Assembly (NCBI GenBank): GCA_023213395.1
Contig: CM041465.1
Location: 118,179,741-118,243,740, forward strand
DNA length: 64,000 nucleotides
From: Cycas panzhihuaensis
Lineage: Eukaryota > Cycadophyta
Reading direction: 5' to 3'
Positions 12,369 through 24,998 of the stretch are shown one piece after another (positions within the stretch are counted from its first letter, which is position 1; each line of letters opens with the position of its first letter). Both the position numbers and the translations under genes were made by a program. The notes under the pieces were generated by a model. It ran no database searches, was not told where the DNA came from, and saw only the letters and a list, made by a program, of their open reading frames with translations.

Positions 12369-15300
12369 CTATAATAGAGCTCTGAGATTTAGAAACCTTA
12401 CTTCAGTTAAAGACTTCATAAGAATATCAACAATCTGTAGATCTGTTGGATAATAAGATAAAGAAACAAGATTATCAGTAACTAAATTGCAAATAAAATG
12501 CTGATGTAATTCAATATGCTTAGTCCTATAATGTGAAACTAGATTTATAGTTATATCACTTGCACCTTGATTATTAACTATAAGTTCAATAGAAGAGTTT
12601 AAAGATAGACTAATTTCATTTAGTAAAGATTTGAGCCAAAGTGCTTCTTTACTAGCTTTAATAAGTCCACGATATTCCGCTTCAGTTGTGGATAAAACAT
12701 GTGCCTGCATTTTCTTACTAAACCAAGTAATAGGTAAGGAATCTATAAAAAATGCATAACTTGAAGTAGATTTTTAATCAGTTATATCACCTACCCAATT
12801 AGAATTAGTATATCCAGTTAAGGTTAGAGGTTTATTACAAAAATTATAAGTTAAACCATAAAACACAGTATGATTTAGATATCGTAAGATACATTTAGCT
12901 GCTTTCCAATGAGATTTGTGTGGCTGTTGCATATAATGGGAACATAAAGTGACAACATAGGAAATGTCAGGGCGAGTGTGAGTTAGATAGATAAGACTAC
13001 CAATTAGTTGTCTATATAGTTTAGTATCACATAAAGGTGATAAACAATCAGTAGATAGTTTGACTCCTGATTGTAACAGATTAGATACGGGTTTAGCATT
13101 TTCCATGTTAAACCATTGAATTAAGTCTAGAATATACTTAGGTTGAGATATAGTTATATTTGAATGATTTTGATAAATGTGTAAACTAAGAAAGTAATGT
13201 AGTAGACCTAAGTCGATCATTTTGAATTTGTTCATTAAAGTAGATTTTAAATGATGAATATTATGAGTTGATGATCTAGTAATGATAATGTCATCAACAT
13301 AGAGGATTAAAATAGTAAGATTTTCATTTTTATATTTAAAATAAAGATTTGGATTACTAATACATCTAGTGTATCTAATGTGAATTAAATAATCGTTGAC
13401 TTTGGTATACCAAGCTTAAGGAGCTTGTTTTAAACCATAAATGGATTTCTTAAGTTTGCAAACTAAATTAGGATTTTTAATAAATCTAGGTGGCTAAGAC
13501 ATATAGATATCTTCTTTGAGATCACCATTCAAGAAAGCACTCTTAACATCTATTTGGTGGATTTCCCAACCAAACTTGGCTGTAAAAGCAATAATTATTT
13601 TGATAGGGGCAAAGGTTTCATTATAATTGATGCTATCTATTTGCAAAAATTCTTTTGCAACAAGGCAAGCTTTATATTTTTCAACTGCGCATGTTGAGTT
13701 ATATTTTGTCCTATAGACCCATTTACAATTGATGACATTTTTCCCAAGTGGGAGAGGAACAAGATCTTAGGTTGAATTTTTAATTAAGGTATCAAATTCA
13801 GTCTGCATAGCATCTTGCCATATAGGATTATTCCTAGCTTGTTTAAATATTTTGGGATCATTATTGTCCATTATTTTTTCCATTAAGGTAAAATTAGTAT
13901 GTAATTTCTATGCACGTGTGTATCTGGTATCGGTAGGATTACCTACATCAGATCCAGCATCAGCAAGCATTTTTGTTGCCTAAACAGGTTGCTTGTGAGT
14001 AACTATATCTGAAGATGTAAGTTAATTTGATGAACTAGCCTGAAGGGAAGGATCTATTTGAGTAGGTTCAGATAGAGTCCAATTTTGGACTTGAGTTGAT
14101 AAAGATTCTATAACTTCTGGATCAGCTTATTTATCAGAGGGGTCAACCAAATAAGTGTTGGTTAACAAACTTTTAATAGGAAGTTCTACATAAGTAGATA
14201 TTGAAGAAGATCCTTCTTCATCAAATATTACGTCACGTAAAATAGAAATTTGATGTGTGACTAGATCTAAGAGTCTATAAGCTTTACTCTTTTCACTATA
14301 TCCAACGAAGATGTATTTTTGACTTTTTTTATCTAATTTTTTATATTTTTCATGAGGGATGTGTCCCCATGCAATACTGCCAAAGATTCGTAAATGATTG
14401 ATAGATAGTTTTCTTCCAGACCATTTTTGTTCTGGAGTAACATTTTGTAGACATTTACTAGGTAAATAATTTAATAAATAGTTAAAGTAGTTAATTGCTT
14501 CTTTCCATAATTTTAGATCTAGATTCTTTGCATGTAACATGCAACGAGTCATCTCAACAAGAGTATAATTTTTACGTTCAACAATACCATTTTATTGAAG
14601 TATATATGCAACAAAATGTTGGAACCAAATTCCATGTGATTTGCAAAAGGAAGTGAATTTTCCACTTAAATATTCCTTAGCATTATCAGATCGAAATATT
14701 TTAATTTTTGAGTTTGATTGATTTTCAATTAACGTTTTATATTCAGCGAAAATGTCAAACACTTGACTACATGTTTTGAGCATGTAAACCCAACATTTTC
14801 TTGAATAATCATCTATAAATGTAACAAAATAATGAGAACCTGAGTATGATGTTACATGAAAGGATCCACATATGTCAGAGTGGACAAGTTCAAGTGGTCC
14901 AGTTGCTCTGAATTGAGTTTTATGTGGAAATGGATCCATGTATTATTCACCTGTCACACAGGCTTCACAAACACCATAAATAGTGTTTAAGGGTAGTAGA
15001 CCATGAACCATTTCATACTTCTTTAAATATTATAGTTTGTCATAACTTGTATGGCCAAATCGTATATGCCAAAGTTTACTAACTGAGTCAGATTTGGTAA
15101 TAAAGGTACTAAAAGATTTTGTTGTGTTATTTTGAAGACTTGTTAGACTATAGAGACCTATGTTGTGATTAACATGTCTTGAGGTAATACGCCTGAATTT
15201 GTTTAATGGTTCCTTAATGATATATTTATTTTTTCAAAATTTGACAACAAGGTTTTTCTGACAAATTTGATAGATAGAGAGTAGGTTTGGTAACAAACTA

Positions 15301-15500
15301 GGTATGTAAAAGATGTCCTTGATTGAACCATCTTTTAAGATAACATCACCTGATCCTTTGACTTTAAGTTGATTACTACTTTCAAAAGAAATCTCTTCTT
15401 CAGAGTTCATTTCAAATTAATAAGTAGTTAAACTTTTCTTGTGTCTAGTCATGTGATGGGATGCACTAGAGTCAAGGATCCACTGAGGTGGTTGATTTGA
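12369..15500 (-). pseudogene. Copia-1 pol (protease, integrase, RT, RNase H)
   Basis: Read leftwards. A protease block LDSSASHHM lies at about 15,460. The GAG-pre-integrase segment with LWHIRFGHTSYDKL lies near 15,060. The integrase core (14,592-14,939) has VHSDICG and FVTFIDDYSRKCWVY, including catalytic Asp positions, and continues into 14,127-14,552 with IFGSIAWGHIP and YIFVGYSEKSKAYRL. RT includes WVYRTK, DVKSAFLNGDL and the intact catalytic block ILYVDDIIITRSS (YVDD at 13,290-13,301). RNase H ends the protein with STTEAEYRGL and the terminal segment stopping at 12,369. About ten stops break it, most at positions where the family has Gln or Trp. It would encode the enzymes for reverse transcription and integration if intact. 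Confidence 0.92.
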
Positions 15501-16544
15501 AGGGGCAACAAACACAGAAGTTGTTGCTATTAAAGAGTGATTATGAGTTTAACGATTTTAGGGTTGTGATTGAGAATGGGATTGAGGTCGATTTCACAAT
15601 CCCTTGGAAGCTTTCTATGCTTCTGAAGCTATTCTACTTCTGTAAACATCAATAGTATGGCCTTTTTTATGATAATAGGCATAACTAGTGTTCTAAGAAG
15701 AAGTTGCATTATTCTTATTATGAAAGAACTGATTAGAAGTATTCTGGTGTTTAGTTGGTCCAAAATACTTAACATTATTTTATGAATTGGATGGTGAACC
15801 TCTATGAGGTTTCTAAAATTTTTAATTATTATAGACATTATTCTATTGTTTATTTTTAAATTGTGGCTTAGTTTTGGAAAACAAAACCTGTGAAGGATCT
15901 TTTAATATGCTTATTTGAATTAACATTATCTAATGTTCAATTAACTGGTTTGTTAACTAATTATATCTTATAAGTGGATTGCCAGTTTGTTGTCTGGCAG
16001 TTTTGTAGAGATTAAAGTATTTTAGTAGTTTGTTTACTGCAAGACATACGAGTATGTCATCATCTCTAGCATGTGTGATTATTTTCTCAGTATCATCTTC
16101 TTTAGTTTTAGATTTGATGCAGTTTCCTAGATCTTTATTAATTAATTAAATTTTAGTTAAAAAATCCTCAACATTGGAAAAATCATCAAAAGTAAGGTTA
16201 GACAATTGTTGTTCTAGGACAGCCACTTGATGTGTATCTACCTTATCATATTTTTCTTACAAGGTTTTCTAGATAGTGGCTAAGTTATCTGTTTTAGAAA
16301 ATTACCAACTGATTTCTGGTGAGAGTGAGTTTAATACAGTGCCTAAGGGTGCATCTAAGTTTATCAGATATACTATGTAACTCTCTGTACCATCTACTTT
16401 TGGTTTTTGAAATTCACCTGTCATATATCGCCATATCTTTTGTTGTTTAAGCTGATGGAATATGCAATTCCTCTAGTCGGCATAGTTTGAGCTAGTTAAT
16501 ACTGGAATTGGAATGCAGGTGATTGTCCCTGGCATTAATGCCAT
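15501..16544 (-). pseudogene. Copia-1 gag
   Basis: The start is the ATG at 16,544 (MALMPGTITCIPIPVL), followed by the copia gag hallmark NYADWRNCIFHQLKQQKIW. A helical gag body continues with several stops. A zinc-knuckle remnant (YYHKKGHTIDVY) near 15,650 has lost cysteines to tyrosine. Gag would form the cytoplasmic particle that packages the element RNA. Confidence 0.85.
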
Positions 16545-17790
16545 ATTGAGAGTTATGAGATTTGATTGAAGATGAAAACTATGAAGGTGATTTAAAAAAA
16601 TAATCACTTACTAAAAGTACTAATCATTAGATTAATTTAATAGGCATAATTTAAAAAATGAAAAAAAAAAAGCATTGTAATATACATTACTTGCTTTTCC
16701 CTTAAACAAATAATGATATGTTCTTAAACAAATATCCTCCTTAAGAAATAGTCCCTTTTGATAAACAATCTTCTTTGATAAATAGTCCCCCTTTGATAAA
16801 TAAATTAGTTGCCCTTACTCTGAAAAAATTAACAAATCCTTAAAGAAATGAAAAGTCCCCCTTGATTAAAACAGTCCTAATAAAAAAGTTCCCCTTAAAA
16901 AATAAATGTTTGCTAAAAAAGGTTTATTGATTATCAAGCAAATTAAATTAAAGAAAATTTTATTGATTAGAACATTACTCTAATGTAAAAAAAAGTTAAA
17001 TATTCAAATATTTAATGGGGGTTATACTAAGTTTTTATTGACTAAAAAAGAAAATTTAATTTAAAAAGGTATTAATATATTAAAAAGATATTTTGTAATG
17101 GGAAGATACATTGTTTTTAATGTTAAAATAGAGGGAGATTAATGTAAAGAGGAGATTTAAGGAAGGTTTATATCAGCATTAAATGAAGTTATAAAGGGGA
17201 CTAATTTAGCATTAAAAAAATGTAATTAGGGAGGTTGATTATAATAAATATAATAAAAAAAGGGTTTGATATAATAATCAATATAAATAAATAAGTGTAT
17301 CATTTTATAATAAGGGAGGGAAATTAAACTATATAATGAGTGTTGATTTAACCTAAGTTGATTAAAAAGGATTTTAAATCACTTATTAATATGATGAAGG
17401 GGGGGTTGAGTTGTAAATCAAGGTTATTACTTAGGTACTAAAGTTTAATTTTTAAAAAAAGAAGTTTTAGATTTATTTATACTCGAGATTATTTGAAGGA
17501 GGAAGTTTACTTAGAAGAGGTTTTAATTAATTTGAGAATGTTATTAAGGTGATAAGGGGTTATTAGCTTAGTGTGATAAGAGATTAAATTAAAATGTAAT
17601 AAGGGAGGGGTTGGGTATAGTTTAAATTTACCCTAAAGTTCAATTAAAAAATAGATTTTAAGTAAATTATAAGTGTGATTAAGGAGGGTGTAATAAGGGG
17701 GGATTAAAATAAAATCGAAATGTAATAAGGGAGGGGGGGCATAGTTTTATTTAAATAAAAAATAAAAAAGAAAATTAAAAAGGGAATTGG
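16545..17790 (-). other. Copia-1 leader, low-complexity part
   Basis: Long spacer upstream of gag. At 16,730-16,900 it repeats a CCCCCTTTGATAAA-like unit. At 17,220-17,760 it repeats TAATAAGGGAGGG with longer G runs, giving strong purine bias on the plus strand. No protein domain was found. Confidence 0.6.
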
Positions 17791-18542
17791 GCGGACGGAC
17801 CCAGCGGAGTTATGAGTTTTGAAAAACAAAATCAGATTGGAAAATAGATTGGGGTCTGAGGGGGGTAAGGGCGAAAGAAACCCTACCTACCTGGTTCGTC
17901 GCATTCTTGGTGGTGGCGCTCTGTATGCAAGTTGGACGATGGAGGTGAAGACAAATTGAACTGTTTAACAGCTCTTGCTCCTCTGTATGCAGGTATCTCG
18001 AAACTAAGATGATGACAGAGATCGAAAGGCATTCCATGCAGATCGCCTGAATGCTTCTACTGGGATCTGTTATGAAGGTATGAAATTCAGGACTATCGTA
18101 ATAGCTCATCAATGATGGATGGAGTCTCTGGTCTGAAGAATGAAGAACAAAGTTTCAATGGGTTTCGAAAGCATCTCCAGAAATTCTAAATATTTAGGAT
18201 CTTCCAAGTGCTGAGGTATAGTTGGAAAGGAGAGAAGCAGAAAGAGCAGGGACAACAAAAGACAATGTCATTGTCACTCCTTTGATGGAATTTGTACGAT
18301 AGAAATAGGCTGCTAAGGGTGGACCCTTGAGATCAACATCTCTAAGTAGAAAGTTGGGAGGAAGGTCTAGATGGGTTGCTGCAGTTTCCTTGAGCACAGT
18401 AGCTAATAAGAGGGGTATTGAGAGGAGCAGGTATGTCTTGAGGGATAATACAAGGGTTGCAAGTAACAAAGACAAATCAATCTATGTTTTGATTTCACAG
18501 AAGGAACAACAGCAATGCTGGGAGAATAAGCTGTCAACATAA
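17791..18542 (-). other. Copia-1 leader, less AT-rich part with two open frames
   Basis: Base composition changes sharply here to a more balanced one with CpG sites. Two element-sense frames are open: 100 codons at 17,810-18,112 and 93 codons at 18,194-18,475. The second begins with a hydrophobic LSLKTYLLLSIPLLLATVL stretch and later has LPPNFLLRDVDLKG. I do not recognise either product. A captured piece of host sequence or an insertion into the leader are both possible. A 71-codon plus-strand frame overlapping the second is its shadow. Confidence 0.4.
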
Positions 18543-18950
18543 AAGACTAAGAAAGATGTAGTTGAAACAAAGGATAGAAATATGCTTACCAAATATTTTG
18601 TACAAGCAGCCTGTACAGAGTTATAGATAGTATGGATATGGGGGTTCAACTTTAGAGGCATCAGACATCAATGATCAAAGGTTCTACTTCTTTACAGTAG
18701 ATAGGTGAGGCATTACATCAGCAAGGACTAACCTTCCCTAGAAAAGGGTCTCCAGGGACTCTAGCTTTTAAGCAGAGTCAGCGTTCGAAGTCAAGTGGAA
18801 GGAATGGAAGAGGCATGCTTTCAACCAAAGATCTTCAACTATCTATAATGTCATCACACACTGAACAGTAGAGCCAAGTATCCTTGCTATATTTGGAGAA
18901 GGATAAGAGACTACCTAGGCCTTTAGGTCTTAGATTGATTTTGAAAGACT

Positions 18951-18965
18951 ACAACTCTAATACCA
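18951..18965 (-). other. Primer binding site of Copia-1
   Basis: On the minus strand TGGTATTAGAGTTG directly follows the 5' LTR. It matches the initiator tRNA-Met PBS TGGTATCAGAGC with a C-to-T change and a late mismatch. It fixes the element orientation. Confidence 0.88.
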
Positions 18966-19395
18966 TGTGAGAATCGGCACATGTATAACATCATAGGATC
19001 ATATTAAATATAAAACCATAGGAAAACAAATGAAATTACACATATACATAGGTCGATAGGTGGAAAACCCCTTCTGGGGAAGAAAAACCACCTACTAAAG
19101 TTCTATTTTTATTAAGAATAGCTGTAAACAGAAAATTAAACAGGTAAACCACCTAACAACTAAACCAGCCTTTGAAAAGGCATACAAGCAGCCCTCCTAA
19201 ATTCATGGAACCATCTCCTTGAATCTAGGAGATGAATTTATACAATGAAAGGTTTGTTGAAATGCAGTTCCGCATTTCAACTACCTTTCACATAAGATAA
19301 AAACATTAAAGTTTAAACATTATGATAACTTAAATATACATTTAGACATGTGACTTAAATATAAACTTTAAAAAGATTACATTAACATTCTAACA
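18966..19395 (-). repeat. 5' LTR of Copia-1
   Basis: 430 bp, TGTGAGAATC to ATTCTAACA, full-length partner of 11,857-12,285, followed by the TATAT duplication. Confidence 0.93.
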
Positions 19396-20646
19396 TATAT
19401 ATAATGCACATTATTATTTATGTATATATGTGTGTTCTTTCATTCCTCATAGTATTTATGAAATTGATATGACTTTAACCTTGAATAGAATTCCCTCCTT
19501 CTTTAATCCCTAAAGTAGTTTCTATGTATTCATTTAGATATTCATTTTTAATTACTTACAAGTATATTGCTAGATTTCTTAATAGGTTTATGGAGTCATT
19601 TTAGTGTCAAAGTCATTTCATGATAGTTTATGGTTATCTTGGGATAGATTATTGTTATTCCCATAGTTTATACTCTTTAGTAGAAGTGTTTTCAAAGTCA
19701 TAATTTATACTCATTATGTAGATGAGATAAATTCATTATTAGGAATGAAAGTAACTACCATAGTTTATACTCTTTAGTAGGTGGATTATTAGAGTTGTAA
19801 TTTATACTCATTATGAAGGATGATATATTATATATAAAATAAGCTTTAGCTCAAGAGTTAGAAGGGAAGTTTCTCTCAATATTGGCTTATAAATTATGGT
19901 GTTTGATTATATGGGATACAAGGGAGTTATCTTCAATGTTTTGGGTTCTTGGAATAAGCTAAATGGAAACACTTGAAAAGAATGATAATAGAGTAATTAC
20001 TTGACTAAATAGAAAATTAAAATGAGTAGAATGTGTTTGATAAACTTGAGAAAGTTGATAAACTAAGATCTAAGAGTTAGAAAATAGGTTGATCAGTCCA
20101 TCATGAAAACTAAGGACATCAAAAAGGGCTCTAATAATAATGAGGTATTCTACTTTATTATTAGTTGCTTAAGGAGTAAAGAAATTAGCATTAATGATAA
20201 CAATTCCCCTACAATCATAAATAACCCATATTGAGGTGGTAATTCAAGGGTTTCCTTAGCTCCCTCCATTAGTATAAATGTTTAAGGCCATAATGGGGAA
20301 TTAATATAAGCTCAAAGATAGATTTATAAATAAGGGGAATGTGTAAGAATCAATATATTAAGGGTGTGACCTAGTCCTAATATAAACAAGGACTCCATGG
20401 CTTAGTTTCATCATGAGGGATACCTTTTCCTAAGCCATGGTATAGCCTTGCATGTGTCAAATAGGCTTTGATCATAATTGAGATCATGATGGGCCTAAAT
20501 ATCTAGATTAAAGCTCCTATATAATACATGCAGCTAAATTTACATTGAATGATGTAAAGTGAGGATAAAGTCAACACATAATTTACCCCAGATGCCAAGA
20601 GAGTGATAGCAATCATGTATAAAATATACACTTATAAATGTATATA

Positions 20647-20691
<45 letters not shown>

Positions 20692-22900
20692 TCTCTCTCT
20701 CTCACTTTTTTAAAGGAAGGGTGTCACTCCATATGATGGTTCAAATGAGGGTCATGGTAAACTAGGCATTATTGAGTCTACTTTCTAGGTAACTCATCTC
20801 ATCCAATCATATGCCTATTAAGAAACACATGACTACGACCATCACACGATCTTCACCAAGACATGATGGATGCATATGATTAAAAACTTAGAAAAGTATG
20901 GTTATGATTAAAAACCATGAGGGGTTAGGGTCTTAGGAGATATACATAAGGAGAAGACAAAGATCATGCCCTTGAAAGATGAACTACAAGTGTATATAGG
21001 ATGTTCGATCAAAGTGTCTTTGAGAGGGAGAATGATTAGCCTTTGAGCAACTTATTAGTGAGGAGTATGAGGGGTACTATCAATGGATTTTCCTTCGTAT
21101 TAGGTATTCAATGAGTCATAAGAGAAACAAAGTCACATATATGAATAAGGTTTTTCTCCTAGTATAATTGATAGTGATATATCAACCATTTTGGTTTTCA
21201 AAGATGATTTTGAATTATTGAAAGATGAAAGGAAACCTAAAGGTTATTGCATATGTTGATAGCTTGTTGAAAAACAAGAGGAATTACTTAGGTGCTAGAG
21301 AACAACAAGTTGATCAGTTAGCTACTTGCATCAATAATTAGAGGCCATCATAGTAAGCCAGAGTTAAGGGAGAACAAGAGAATGATTCAAGTATAACTTT
21401 TTTATTTTTTGTGATTTTTTTTTGTATTTTTAAATAATGAGATATCTACATTTAGTTTATACTTACTTTCGGAGTGCTGCCTCCCAACTATGATTCTTGG
21501 GAGGAGGTGAAAGATTTAACCTACTATAGTTTTTACTCATTAGTAGGAGGATTTTCAAAGCCATGGTTTATACTCATTGTAGAGTTAATGCCCCTAAGCA
21601 TGAACCTTGGAGAGAGTGAAATTTCTAACCTACCATACTTTAAGCTTGTTAGTAGGAGGATTTTTAGAGTTGTAGTTTACACTCATTATAAAGTTAGTGT
21701 GGGCCTAGGTTCATGATGGAGCAAAGGTTTTCTAGACAAATAAGAACTCTATCTCAATTAAAAGACCCTTCTACAAATGAGGTCACCTCAAAGCTTGTCA
21801 TGTGAGTGAGAAACTGGTTATCAAAGTATAAAGGAAAGAATAATCAAGGTGGGTACTTTGGAATTATACAAGGGGTTATAACAAGATGCAATGGCTTCAT
21901 GCCATTATAATTAAGAGGTAACTTATTGAAGGGATTTTTAGAATGACTACTCTCCTTAGGGGAAGAGTCTGATAAAGGTCTTGGTTTACTAGTTAGAATT
22001 GGACCTATAGGAAAGATTCCTTTCCTTAAAGGGGGATGGAATTGACCTAATGGAGATTAAGTGGTTAATGACATGTTCTAAGGTGGTCTTAGTTTTATTA
22101 GGATGTTGCATAAGATATTGATAAGTAGGGGATGGACTATATAAAATCAACTCACGATGAGAAATGGCATGAATTAAAGGAGTGTGTTGTAAAGGCTTCC
22201 TAAGGATTGTGTTACCTCTTACAAAAAGGACCTCCTCATAATGCAATTGAGGAAAAATATTTGAGAGGGAGTTTCTTAAATTACATATAGAAGCACTCAC
22301 TAGAGGATCTCAAAAAGATAGGTAAGAAAAAGGCTCTAAGTTTGGAGTAGCTTATAGGACCCCAGCTTATCTTATTGGGTATGTGGTGGAAGGTAAGGCA
22401 AGTACTCATGGAATCATCCCTAGTGTTTGTTGCAAAATAAGAGGAATGATGATGGATAAAGTGGGTATGTCCAAGATGAGTAAAAGTTCTAATGGATCAA
22501 GTTTAACCCATAAAAGAGCATGTGGGGTAGGTTGATAAATAGTGAAAATGGACAAGTCAATCCCATCATTTTGGGGTTGAATATCCTCTTTTAATGGATT
22601 AGGTTTAATAGTTTTTGAATGGCATTTTTCCTAATTTGATAGGCTAAGATCATGAAAGTGGGACCCCTGAGGCACCTATAAGTTAAGACTAACATAAGAC
22701 TTAGTAAAGATATCTAAAACCTTATCAAGGCAAGTATGATGATCAAGCTTAAGAGAAATCTTGTTAAGTTGATTAAAGAGATAATGACAAGTTTCTTTAG
22801 GTAGCTCTGAATTAAAACTAGAAGATAGTTCAATGAGAGTTTTTGAGACCTCATAATTGTTAAATGAATTAAATCATTTATCTATAGGTTAAGAGTCTAT
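19396..22900 (-). other. Internal region of element X between Copia-1 and gag
   Basis: This should hold the post-gag part of X, but no enzyme motif is recognisable. Plus-strand stem-loop units recur at about 19,661-19,820 and 21,519-21,700, with CCTACTA/TAGTAGG as the best stem. A minus-strand frame at 21,989-22,300 (103 codons) looks coding by composition but has no known motif. Confidence 0.4.
20637..20704. repeat. Microsatellite (TG/TA/CT)
   Basis: A compound tract of TGTG, then about fifteen TA units, then TCTCTCTC. Dinucleotide slippage repeat without further meaning. Confidence 0.95.
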
Positions 22901-24330
22901 TTTAAGGATAGACCAGTCTGAAAAGTGATGACAACTTGTCTCAGGGAGAGGTACAAAAGAATATATAGTCATAGACAATGAGGCTACCAATGAGACTGGT
23001 TACAATCAATTACCCTACATCTTGTTGTGAGGGAGTAGTGGTAGACATTGATTGGTCAACTACATTTATATGATATAAGTTAGTTTTGTATTCACTTGAT
23101 AGAATTGGGCTTGAGTATATGGGTATGTTTATTATTTCAAGATTAGTATTAGGAGGCTCTACCTGGTAAGAAACTAGTGAAGTTTCATGTTGATTGGTTC
23201 ATTGCACAGTGGATTTATAGATTTGATGAAGTAGTTCTTTAGGAATTTAAGTTGGGCATACATCATTAAGAACCATGATGCGCTCATGAAAAGCAATTTC
23301 AGATTCACTATCATTTTGATCAATTATAAAGAGGGTTTTTTCTTCTACTAAAAAAGGTTAAGTGACATTAAAGTCACTTGAAAAGACATTAATTAATTGT
23401 TGGAATGAGGAGATCAAGTTTGATGGTAATTAGTAAAACCACCAAAGTGTTCTATCTCATAATATCCTTGGAAAAAGTCTTGTTAATAAAAGGTCATTGG
23501 GTTTATGATAAGTATATGAAAAGGTGAATGCTTTGATATGACCTAAGGGATCTTGCCCAAGCATTCCTGAAAATATATGTAACTTAAGAATGATAAGGGG
23601 AAGGCAACAAATAGAAACCTCACATGCAAAGGTGCTCTTTATGTTTATAGACTTGTTTTCATGTGATGTAACTATATGAGAAGGGGATTATTGATAGGCT
23701 TGAGTATAACTAGTAGGGCTTACACCCAAGTGAGATGCATGATCAAGAGGCACCTAATCAATAGGCTATTGTAGTGGGATATGGGCACAAGAAAATTAGA
23801 AGTAACCCAAGGTAGGTTATACTCATAAGGATATGTAAGAAGGGCCTAGAGATGAGACATAAGTGCTCCTTGAGACATCTGAGGAGGGTATGGTTCATAG
23901 CCAATAGGTTGGATAGAGTGATGTTATGGGTTTGCTATAGGAAGTGATCCATAAGTAGTAGTGTAAGGTTTCCAAGAGTATAGACCATGTGATTGAAGGA
24001 TAGGTTGCTCCATTATTGACATGTATAAAGGTTATTGAGGGGAATGATTGAAGAAGGTTGAGGTATCAACAATGAAATATCCATGGAGGATGTGGATGGA
24101 ATAAAGAAAAGGGTATTCTCAAAATGGAAATAGGAGTGGCTAGGAAGCTTTGGAAACTCCCCAGTATGGTTACTAGGAAATGTCTCAAGTTTGGGAACCT
24201 AATTAGCCAAGTTGACTCAAAGATGATAATTTTATAGTAATTAGGTTCAATAAGGACTTTTGTCCCTATTTGAGAAAATAGGGATGATTTCTCTAGGATT
24301 GTAAAGGAATGGTTCAAGGTACAAGTTATA
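22900..24330 (-). pseudogene. Gag remnant of element X
   Basis: The minus strand reads DPLGHIKAFTFSYTYHKPND at about 23,560 and then LFPRIL, LWWFY, LPSNLISSFQQLINVF. These line up block by block with the gag core of element Y (DPAEHVRSFTMACIDYW, LFPRSLQGDALKWFYRLP, SVYSFQQLVDEF). This is the retrotransposon gag core of the gypsy superfamily, which builds the particle shell. An open piece of 83 codons at 24,066-24,317 lies upstream in the proline-rich N-terminal part. Stops interrupt the core. Its identity with Y is low, as expected of a much older relative. Confidence 0.75.
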
Positions 24331-24359
24331 AGGTGTTTATTTGATTTATTTTTTCCTTC

Positions 24360-24378
24360 TTTTTTTTTTTTTTTTTTA
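24360..24378. repeat. Poly-T tract
   Basis: An uninterrupted run of about 18 T. A homopolymer of uncertain true length. Confidence 0.9.
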
Positions 24379-24998
24379 TGTTTATGTCATAGATAAAAAA
24401 TACAAAAATAAAAATATCTCAAAATAAGGAAAATAAAAATTAATAAACCAAAATCAAAATACCCTTTTTATTAGGGAGAAGAGCAATTAATCCATTCCTT
24501 AGTAAGAGGAACGTTGAGGGAAAACTTTCCTTAATCGATGTCCTATGACCTCCTACTCTTCTACCCTTTCTAAGTTTAAAGTCAAAGAGGGGATCCTATC
24601 CTAAACATTTAGCCCACCCAAAAGGAGAAAACTACATCAAACTATGGCAAGGATTAGGAGGATTGATGAATGTGATGATCCAAGAGAGATCATACCTTGG
24701 ATTAATGATCATTAGGGTCTCACTCACACAATGATGATCCACTCATGAGGTGGATGACTTGGGGATGCCTATATCTGACTCTAGTAGACTCTCATACTTA
24801 AAGGTGAAGGAGAATAAGGAAGTCACTCTCAACCTAAAATGTGATAATAGACCACCACTCTTGGTATTTAGAACATTCTTAAAAGTAAAATGACTCCCAA
24901 AGGAGGGAGAGTCTAATATGTCAAGGAGATGAAGGCCTAGTCAATTAAATACTCCCTAACAATGGGACATATTTACTTATAAAGGAAGGACAAGGTTG

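Larger units (their letters stand above)
11857..19395 (-). mobile_element. Copia-1, complete Ty1/copia element (7.5 kb)
   Basis: This complete element is inserted in element X. It has TG...CA LTRs of 429 and 430 bp, a PBS, a PPT and a 5 bp TATAT duplication. The two LTRs are about 93 percent identical by eye, with mostly transition differences. On the minus strand gag starts at 16,544 and pol ends at 12,369, in copia order: gag, protease, integrase, RT, RNase H. Only scattered stops interrupt it. The leader between PBS and gag is 2.4 kb, far longer than the roughly 60 bp seen in Copia-2, and it contains extra frames. Confidence 0.93.

Noticed and set aside
15629-15838. Minus-strand 69-codon frame as a separate gene
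   Set aside because: It is an out-of-frame shadow of the Copia-1 gag knuckle region.
20637-20704. Telomeric or centromeric repeat
   Set aside because: It is a simple TG/TA/CT microsatellite; no TTTAGGG array or long satellite monomer is present.
21474-21716. 80-codon plus-strand frame as a gene
   Set aside because: It consists of the repeated stem-loop units; apparent coding is a by-product of the repeats.
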